DNA from: a virus
Direction: 5' to 3' (one strand)
Virus record (IMG/VR): IMGVR_UViG_3300048015_000078
Coordinates: 1 to 25,814 of that record
Length of the DNA stretch: 25,814 nt
The notes under the pieces were generated by a model. The model had not been told where the DNA came from and did no database searches. It saw only the letters and a list, made by a program, of their open reading frames with translations. The position numbers and the translations under genes were made by a program. Below are positions 20,396 to 25,814 of the stretch, one piece after another. Every line of letters starts with the position of its first letter. Within the stretch, counting starts at the first letter, position 1.

Positions 20396-20658
20396 CGCTG
20401 CGGAAGCTGGTGGCGATGGCGAAGGCGCGGCAGGAGTACCAAGGGCTCCTGTCCGCGTGGCACGCGGCGGCGGTGATCGCGCACCTGCCGTTCACCGCGG
20501 CCCGGCTGAGCCCGCGGGCGATCAACCCGTTCGGCGCGCCGGCGGTCGCGTCCGAGGCCCTGCAACAGGTCCGCGAGGCCCGCGCCCGAACGATGATGGC
20601 GGTGGCGGCGATCGAGGGGTTCAGGATGGCCGGAAAGGAGCTGCCCGGTGTCCAGTAG
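20329..20658 (+). CDS. Tail assembly chaperone extension (lambda gpT-like), reached by -1 frameshift
   Basis: About 109 residues in the frame one base behind the G-like gene: LLDTCYRLCGILGLDPGGRRLTLRK…MAKARQEYQG and a Phe/Ile/Pro-rich middle (AHLPFTAARLSPRAINPFGAP) ending in a helix. LCG…GLDPG followed by LTLR-LV-MAKAR resembles the tail of G-T type fusions, where this domain contacts the tape measure. No ATG or GTG with a ribosome binding site precedes the meaningful part; in-frame GTG and ATG occur only after it has begun (about 20410-20416). Frameshifting is therefore the simplest expression route. The tape measure gene overlaps the end by 11 bases. Confidence 0.6.
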   Translation, partial: RLLDTCYRLCGILGLDPGGRRLTLRKLVAMAKARQEYQGLLSAWHAAAVIAHLPFTAARLSPRAINPFGAPAVASEALQQVREARARTMMAVAAIEGFRMAGKELPGVQ

Positions 20659-22960
20659 TGCGAGCGACGTCCGCGCCGGCGGCGCCTTCTACGAGTTGTA
20701 CGCGCGGGACGAGCTGTCCGCGGCGCTCGCGCGCGTGCAGGCCCGGGTGCGGGCCGTCGGGCGGTTCCTCAGCGCATTCGACCCCGGGGCCGGCGGTGCG
20801 GCCGGCGGCACCGCCGGCGCGTTCAACCGGCTGGTCTTCGGCGACGTGGACATCGACGCCAAAAGCGGGGAGTACCTGGGCCGCGTCGGCGGGCTGGTGG
20901 GACCGCTCCGCGCGCTGCTCGGGGCCGGCGGGGCCGCGGCCGGACTGGTCAACGACCTGCTGTTCGGCGCGAAGCGTACGGACGCCGCCGGCGCGTACCT
21001 CGGCCGCGTCGGCGGGCTGATCGGCCCGGTCCGCGACGCGCTGTCCCCCGGCGCATCCGGCCAGGGGCTGGTCAACGACCTGCTGTTCGGCGCGAAGCGA
21101 ACGGACGCCGCCGGCGCGTACCTCGGCCGCGCCGGCGGGCTCGTCGCCCCGCTCCGGACCCTGTTCCGCGCCGGCGCGACCGGGACCGGGCTGGTCGGCC
21201 AGCTCCTGTTCGGGTCGAAGGGGGCGGGGGCGGGCGCCGAGGCGGAGCGCCGGTACGGCGGGCTCGCCGGGGCGATCGCCCGCACCCTCAACCCCGGTGC
21301 GGGCGGCAGCGGGATCGTCAACCGGCTGCTCTTCGGCGACAAGAAAGAGGACGCGGCGGGCGCCTACGCCGGCCGGATCGGCGGGCTGTTCGGCGCGGTC
21401 CGGGCCGGGGCCGGTGTGGCGGCCGGCGCGTTCGCCGCCGTCAACCGCGAGGTGAGCCGGTTCGTCGCCGGGCTGTCCGCGGCCGGAACCAAGCTGGCCC
21501 TCGTCGGCGGCGCGACCGCGGCGCCGCTGCTGGCCGCGTTCAAGGCCGCCACCGACCGCGGCGCGGACCTGGTGCGGCGGTCCCGCGAGCTCGGCGTGCC
21601 GATCGAGCTGCTCAACAAATTCCAGTACGCCGCGGAGCGGGCCGGCGTCTCGCTGGACGAGGTGATGCAGGACCGCCAGGGCCGGTACACGGACCTGATC
21701 GCGGCCGCGCCGTCGATCGACGTGACCGCCGCGGTCCGGGCCGAGCAGGCGCAGCGGGACCTGGCGGACGCGACCCGCGCCCTGCAAGACGCGCTCGCGC
21801 CGTTCGTGGCGGTCGTGGGCCGGGTCGCGGCCTGGTTCGGCGAGTGGGCGAAGGAGAACGGGGAGCTCGTCGCCACCGTGTTCGTGGTGACGACGGGCGT
21901 GCTCGGGCTGGGGCTCGCCCTGGCCGCCGTGGGCACCGCGGTGACCGCGTTCGCCTCGCTGGCGTCCGGCGCGTTCGCGGCGGTCGGGGCCGTGATCGGG
22001 GCCGTGCTCTCGCCTGTCGGGCTCGTCGTCGCCGCGGTCGGCGGGCTGGTGTACCTGCTCGGCAACCTGAGCGGCCTCAACCAGCGGGTCGCCGGCGACT
22101 TCAAGAAGGTGTTCAGCCCGGAGTGGGCGGCGTTCGCCGACCGCGCCAAACAGAGCTGGGCGACGCTCGTCAACTTCGTCAAGAAGGGCGATCTGGAGTC
22201 GGCCTTCGCCACGATCACGACCTCCCTGGAACTGCTCTGGAACGGCGCCTGCCGCAAGCTCACCGAGAGCTGGATCGGCTTCGAGGAGCCGTTCATTGAA
22301 GGCTGGCAGGACACCGTCGTCGAGTTCGCGCTCGCCTTCATCCGCGCCGGCGCGCGGCTGGAGAAGGCGTGGATCACGATCGGCGGCAACCTCGAGAACG
22401 CCTTCAAGGCGGTGGCCCGGACGGTGTCGGACGCGGCGATCGGCGCCGCCGAGGTCGCGGCCCGGCTCGACCCGACCGACGCCTTGGACAAGAAGATCGC
22501 CGCGGCCAAAGCGCTCAACGACCGGGTGATCGGCAAGAGCCGCGACCTGCCCGCCGAGCGGCAGAAGGTCGAGGACGACAAGGACCGCGCGGTCAACGAC
22601 GTGATCGCCGACGCGCGGCGCGACAAGGACCGCGGCCGGGTCGAGCGCCGCGCCGGTCTGGAGGAGTTGAACCGCGAGAAGGCGCAGCTCGAGGCCGAAC
22701 TCGACCGCCTCAAGAAGCTGTCGGAGGAGCCGGACGCGGCGCTGCGGCCCGGGGTGACGCCGCTCAAACCCGGACTGCTCCAGGCCGACAAGGTCGCCGG
22801 CGGGTTCTCGGGTGCGGCGCTCGACCAGCAGTTCGGGTACGGGTCCGAAGTGCAGAAGCAGACCGAGCTGCTCAAGGCGCTGGTGACCGCCACGCAGGCG
22901 ACCCCCGGGGCCATCGTCACCGGCCTGAAGCCGCTCGTCGCGCCCGCGGCGGTGAGGTAG
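20648..22960 (+). CDS. Tail tape measure protein with N-terminal tandem repeats
   Basis: 770 residues from GTG 20648. It sets tail length and is expelled at infection. Residues about 57-259 are five tandem units of about 41 residues (G-L-V-N-D-L-L-F-G…AGAYLGR-GGL). Residues about 260-400 carry the usual helical tape-measure core (AAGTKLALVGGATAAPLLAAF, then RSRELGVPIELLNKFQYAAERAGVSLDEV). A hydrophobic stretch of about 80 residues (about 415-480) probably inserts into the membrane. Charged coiled-coil-like regions (LERAEL-type heptads, ERQKVEDDKDRAVN; ELNREKAQLEAELDRLKKL) fill 630-700. Position after the chaperones and size fit the family. Confidence 0.85.
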   Translation: MSSSASDVRAGGAFYELYARDELSAALARVQARVRAVGRFLSAFDPGAGGAAGGTAGAFNRLVFGDVDIDAKSGEYLGRVGGLVGPLRALLGAGGAAAGLVNDLLFGAKRTDAAGAYLGRVGGLIGPVRDALSPGASGQGLVNDLLFGAKRTDAAGAYLGRAGGLVAPLRTLFRAGATGTGLVGQLLFGSKGAGAGAEAERRYGGLAGAIARTLNPGAGGSGIVNRLLFGDKKEDAAGAYAGRIGGLFGAVRAGAGVAAGAFAAVNREVSRFVAGLSAAGTKLALVGGATAAPLLAAFKAATDRGADLVRRSRELGVPIELLNKFQYAAERAGVSLDEVMQDRQGRYTDLIAAAPSIDVTAAVRAEQAQRDLADATRALQDALAPFVAVVGRVAAWFGEWAKENGELVATVFVVTTGVLGLGLALAAVGTAVTAFASLASGAFAAVGAVIGAVLSPVGLVVAAVGGLVYLLGNLSGLNQRVAGDFKKVFSPEWAAFADRAKQSWATLVNFVKKGDLESAFATITTSLELLWNGACRKLTESWIGFEEPFIEGWQDTVVEFALAFIRAGARLEKAWITIGGNLENAFKAVARTVSDAAIGAAEVAARLDPTDALDKKIAAAKALNDRVIGKSRDLPAERQKVEDDKDRAVNDVIADARRDKDRGRVERRAGLEELNREKAQLEAELDRLKKLSEEPDAALRPGVTPLKPGLLQADKVAGGFSGAALDQQFGYGSEVQKQTELLKALVTATQATPGAIVTGLKPLVAPAAVR
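20816..21424 (+). repeat. Five tandem 123-bp units in tape measure gene
   Basis: Units begin at 20816, 20942, 21065, 21188 and 21311, with lengths of 126, 123, 123, 123 and 114 bases. Units 2 and 3 are nearly identical at DNA level over their first 70 or so bases; the outer ones are more diverged. All keep the reading frame. Confidence 0.85.
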
Positions 22961-22963
22961 CCC

Positions 22964-24358
22964 ATGCCGACCCCCCAGTGCTACGAGACGCCGCACTCGC
23001 AGGAGGGCTCGCAGGAGCTGGCCGGCGCGAGCTTCACGCGCGAGTTCTTCGTCCTCTACCAGAGCGACAGCACGGCGGCGCTCGCGCTGGTCGAGGCCGT
23101 CGCCCCGCAGACGTGGGCGACCTCCAACGGCAACCTGGACCGCAAGTCGATCGCGTTCCGCAACCTCGGCGCGCCGGACTGCTGGCTCGCCACCGTCACC
23201 TACGGCTCGTCGGCCGCGGCCGGGTACTTCGACCCCGAGCGGGTCCAGTTCCGCGTCACCACCGCGACCGTCCGGATCACCCAGTCGAAGCAGACGCTGG
23301 CGCGGCTCCAGCTCGCGGACATGAGCTTCGCCGGGTCGAACCTGACGGTGGACGCGACCGACAACAGGGTCGTGTCGCCCGACGGGTACACGCCGACGCT
23401 GGCCGACGTCGGCCGCCCGATCACCGTCACCGGCGGCTCCGGGTGGACGGTCGGCCTGTACACGATCACCGGCCTTCAGGCCGGGTCGGTCACCACCGGC
23501 GGCACGCCGGTCGTCGCCACCGTCGTGCCGACCAAATGGGTCCTCAGCGCCAGCCCGGCCGCGGCCGGCACCGCCGGCGGGGGGTGGACCAAGGCCGGCA
23601 CGGCGCCGGCCGCGCGCGGCGCCAACCTGACCGCCAACGCCACCACCCCGACGTGGGTCTCGCCGGCCGGCCCGGACACGTTCCTGCCGACCGCGGCCGA
23701 CGTCGGCCAGACGCTCGTCGTCACCGGCGGCACCGGCTGGGCGGTCGGCAATTACCCGATCGTCGGGTTCGACGCCGGCACCGACAGTTGGGTCCTCGCC
23801 GCCGGCCCGGCCGCGGCCGGCACCGCCGGCGGCGCGTGGCAGCTCTCCGGGACCGCGCCCGACTTCGCCGGCGCGATCGGCCAGTCGCTCGACACGATCC
23901 AGGGGTGCGAGATCGTCGTGCCGCGGTTCGAGCTGACGGTGATGCAGAGCTACGCGAGCCTGAGCGCCGCCGACCTGATCGCCTTCCGCGCGCTGGTCGG
24001 CCGGACCAACGCCGCGGCCTTCCTCGGCTTCCCCGCGGGTCAGCTCCTGTACCTCGGGTGCGATCCGACCTCCGGCCGCGGCACGCTCCCGACCGGCCAG
24101 GCGTTCCAATTCTGGAATTTGGCGCACCAGTTCATGTACGAGCCGGACGTGAGCGGCGCGCAAATCGGCGGGCTGACGGTGCCGAGCAAACCGGGGCACG
24201 CCTACCTGTGGGTGCGGTTCGCGCCGGGCCTGCCCGCGGCCAGTCCGCTGCCGGCGTGGACGACCGCGCCGAACTACCTGGCGCAGCGGCCGCAGGCGGT
24301 GTACGTCGAGCGCGTGTACGACCCGGGCGACTTCTCGGCGCTGGGGGTGAGCCTGTGA
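22964..24358 (+). CDS. Tail protein with duplicated internal domain
   Basis: 464 residues from ATG 22964, six bases after GAGG. The outer parts (1-122 and about 300-464) form one probable structural protein: ASFTREFFVLYQSDS, FRNLGAPDCWLATVTYG at the front; LTVMQSYASLSAADLIAFRALVGRTN, FQFWNLAHQFMYEPDVSG at the end. Between them lie two related units of roughly 80-90 residues (about 124-215 and 219-297), each with DVG…VTGG.GW.VG.Y.I.G…WVL…PAAAGTAGG.W. This location after the tape measure is that of a distal tail or tail-hub component, but homology is not evident. Confidence 0.6.
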   Translation: MPTPQCYETPHSQEGSQELAGASFTREFFVLYQSDSTAALALVEAVAPQTWATSNGNLDRKSIAFRNLGAPDCWLATVTYGSSAAAGYFDPERVQFRVTTATVRITQSKQTLARLQLADMSFAGSNLTVDATDNRVVSPDGYTPTLADVGRPITVTGGSGWTVGLYTITGLQAGSVTTGGTPVVATVVPTKWVLSASPAAAGTAGGGWTKAGTAPAARGANLTANATTPTWVSPAGPDTFLPTAADVGQTLVVTGGTGWAVGNYPIVGFDAGTDSWVLAAGPAAAGTAGGAWQLSGTAPDFAGAIGQSLDTIQGCEIVVPRFELTVMQSYASLSAADLIAFRALVGRTNAAAFLGFPAGQLLYLGCDPTSGRGTLPTGQAFQFWNLAHQFMYEPDVSGAQIGGLTVPSKPGHAYLWVRFAPGLPAASPLPAWTTAPNYLAQRPQAVYVERVYDPGDFSALGVSL

Positions 24359-25814
24359 GCGGCACCCTCGCCAGACTCGGACCCGGCGACCCGCTCCCCA
24401 CCGGGCGGGCGGACTGGGAGCTGTTCCGCCTCGCCGCCATCGACGCGGCCCGCGACCAGGGCGGGCCGGGCGCGGCCGATCCGCTGCCGACCAACGCCCG
24501 CCCGCAGCTCGAAATCTGGGTGCGCAACGACCTCGGCGCGTTCCTCCCGGCGTTCTCCGTCGTCGGCCTGGTCGGCCCGGCCGTGTCACCGGGGACCGCG
24601 CCGCACGAGGCCCGGCGGCTGCCCGCGTTCGGCACCAGCTCGCCCACGTCCAACGGCGCGTTCGGGATCCTCTCGGAGCCGTGCGGCCCCGGCTGCTGGG
24701 CGCGGGCCGTGGTGCTCGGCGCGACGCCCGCCGTCGTCCAGTTCGACGCCACGACCGACACGTTCGCCAACCCCGCCGGCGGCACGCCCGCGTACCTGGC
24801 GAGCGGGACGAGCGGCCCGGCGCAGATCCTCTGGCCGCTGTCGCCCACGCCGGCGGCGATCGCCGCCGGGCCGCTGTGGGCGATGGTCCTCCTGACCGGC
24901 TCGGCCGGCGGCGGGTCGGGCGCGGCGCTCGCCGTCGAGACCGACAACGCCTCGACCGTCGTCAGCCCGACGACGACGCTCCAGTTCGACCACGCCGCCT
25001 TCACCGTGTCGGAGCCGGCCGCCGGCACCGCGCTCGTAGGGCTGCTGAGCGCGGCCCCGACCGGCACGCCGAACACGGCCGCCGGCTACAACGGCTCGGG
25101 CACGCTCACCAGCTTCCCGCAGTACCTGACGACCAGCGGCGCCGTCACGACCTACCAGCTCCTGCCGACGGTCGGCGCGAACACCCCGACCAGCCCGTTC
25201 ATCCAGTTTCAGTTGGACACCTCGGGTACGGGCACAATCAAGCAGTACCAACTGGTGGCCGGCACCGGCAGCACCAACGGGGTGTACCGGACGCTCACCG
25301 TCTCGCAGGTGCAAGACACCTACGGCGTCGGCGGCTACCAGGGGTCGCTGACGGTCACCCAGACCGGCGGGGTGCTCCAGTTCGCGCTCGCGAACGCCGT
25401 GCTCGTCGGGTACGCCACCCAGACCTACGTCGCCGGCCAACTGGCGTCGTACCTGCTGTCGTCGGTGGCGGCTTCGACCTACATCCCGCAGAGCCAATTA
25501 GGCGCGAACTCGGGCGTCGCGCAACTCAACTCCTCCGGCTACCTGACGACGAGCCAGATCCCCCCGTCGCTGGCCACCCAGTCGTACGTCTCGTCGGCGC
25601 TGGTGCCGTACCTGACCAGCGCCGCGGCGGCATCGACGTACGTCGCGCAATCGCAACTCGGGGCCGTCGGGGGCGTAGCGACGCTCGCGAGCAGCGGCTA
25701 CCTCACGACATCGCAGATTCCACCGTCGCTGGCCACCCAGTCGTACGTCTCGTCGGCGCTGGTGCCGTACCTGACCAGCGCCGCGGCGGCATCGACGTAC
25801 GTCGCGCAATCGCA
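24355..25814 (+). CDS. Tail fibre-like protein (incomplete at window end)
   Basis: At least 486 residues from GTG 24355 (GTGA overlap), with no stop before the window ends. The N-terminal region (about 1-65: LARLGPGDPLPTGRADWELFRLAAIDAARDQG…LEIWVRNDLGAF) probably anchors it to the tail. A Gly/Ser/Thr-rich beta region follows. From about residue 354 the sequence becomes repeats of 53 residues (ATQ.YV…YL…AA.STY…QSQLG…GVA.L.SSGYLTTSQIP.SL). Repeats of the type 'LG…GVA.L…G….QIP' are common in long phage fibre shafts. A receptor-binding tip and possible chaperone would lie beyond the window. Confidence 0.75.
   Translation, partial: MSGTLARLGPGDPLPTGRADWELFRLAAIDAARDQGGPGAADPLPTNARPQLEIWVRNDLGAFLPAFSVVGLVGPAVSPGTAPHEARRLPAFGTSSPTSNGAFGILSEPCGPGCWARAVVLGATPAVVQFDATTDTFANPAGGTPAYLASGTSGPAQILWPLSPTPAAIAAGPLWAMVLLTGSAGGGSGAALAVETDNASTVVSPTTTLQFDHAAFTVSEPAAGTALVGLLSAAPTGTPNTAAGYNGSGTLTSFPQYLTTSGAVTTYQLLPTVGANTPTSPFIQFQLDTSGTGTIKQYQLVAGTGSTNGVYRTLTVSQVQDTYGVGGYQGSLTVTQTGGVLQFALANAVLVGYATQTYVAGQLASYLLSSVAASTYIPQSQLGANSGVAQLNSSGYLTTSQIPPSLATQSYVSSALVPYLTSAAAASTYVAQSQLGAVGGVATLASSGYLTTSQIPPSLATQSYVSSALVPYLTSAAAASTYVAQS
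25414..25814 (+). repeat. 159-bp tandem repeats in fibre gene
   Basis: Units begin at 25414, 25573 and 25732, with the third cut by the window edge. The first is diverged. The 92 bases 25564-25655 and 25723-25814 are identical by eye, meaning a recent duplication or ongoing gene conversion. Confidence 0.9.

Noticed and set aside
20816-21424. Noncoding tandem repeat or satellite
   Set aside because: Units keep the reading frame of the tape measure gene and vary mainly in a coding-compatible way.
20621-24589. Very long minus-strand open frame (1,322 codons)
   Set aside because: It is the antisense of the tape measure and tail genes. Its composition is Arg/Gly/Ala/Pro-rich with no recognisable domain, and long open antisense frames are expected in DNA this GC-rich.
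25414-25814. CRISPR-like array
   Set aside because: Units are 159 bases, coding and in frame, with no short repeat/spacer alternation; they are fibre repeats.
1-25814. tRNA genes, lysis genes and attachment sites
   Set aside because: No cloverleaf-like sequence, endolysin/holin pair or direct-repeat att core could be recognised by eye; such elements may lie outside the window.

Overview
The window is very GC-rich, and every convincing gene lies on the + strand. Genes are packed head to tail, often with 4-bp GTGA or ATGA stop/start overlaps, and most have GGAG-type ribosome binding sites. The content is the recombination, packaging, head and tail part of a tailed phage or prophage. The tail has a chaperone pair and a tape measure but no sheath protein, so it is probably long and non-contractile (siphovirus-like). 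At least three genes carry the TIGR02996 'repeat-companion' domain (…YADWL.E.G…), which is known mostly from Gemmata-type Planctomycetes. The host is therefore probably a Gemmataceae-like planctomycete. This is an inference from domains and base composition, because no ribosomal or housekeeping gene is present.

Region 1 (45-7944) is an accessory/early block of mostly small unknown proteins. It holds a DUF5710-like protein with a C-terminal zinc ribbon, degenerate and clear TIGR02996 proteins, and a possible ADP-ribosyltransferase-like 'HYT' protein. It also holds a small serine recombinase broken by a one-base shift in a G9/C10 tract, a ParB-like protein fused to a Lar-type zinc ribbon, a small zinc-ribbon/membrane protein, and a 45-residue ORF just before the packaging genes.

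Region 2 (7973-16891) is DNA packaging and head formation. It runs: large terminase with a Lys/Pro/Ala-rich N-terminal extension, a frameshifted TIGR02996 gene, an NrdR-like zinc ribbon, a small connector-like protein, the portal, and a prohead protease/major capsid fusion with a candidate internal start. A DUF2190-type decoration protein follows. Two paralogous glycosyltransferase-like proteins (15761-16534 and 16918-17670) flank this decoration gene, which is the most unusual arrangement in the window.

Region 3 (17667-25814) is neck and tail: a small unknown protein, head-tail joining candidates, a tail-tube candidate, an HK97 gp10-like protein, and a tail chaperone with an apparent -1 frameshift extension (lambda G/GT-like). 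These are followed by a tape measure with five 41-residue tandem repeats, a tail protein with an internal duplication, and an incomplete fibre-like gene ending in 159-bp repeats at the window edge.

Two genes (2081-2790 and 10291-11093) look disrupted by loss of one G/C base. The tail-chaperone shift has the same sign, so sequencing error must be excluded before any of the three is interpreted biologically. No gene-free stretch exceeds 300 bases. No tRNA, rRNA, CRISPR array or att site could be supported.
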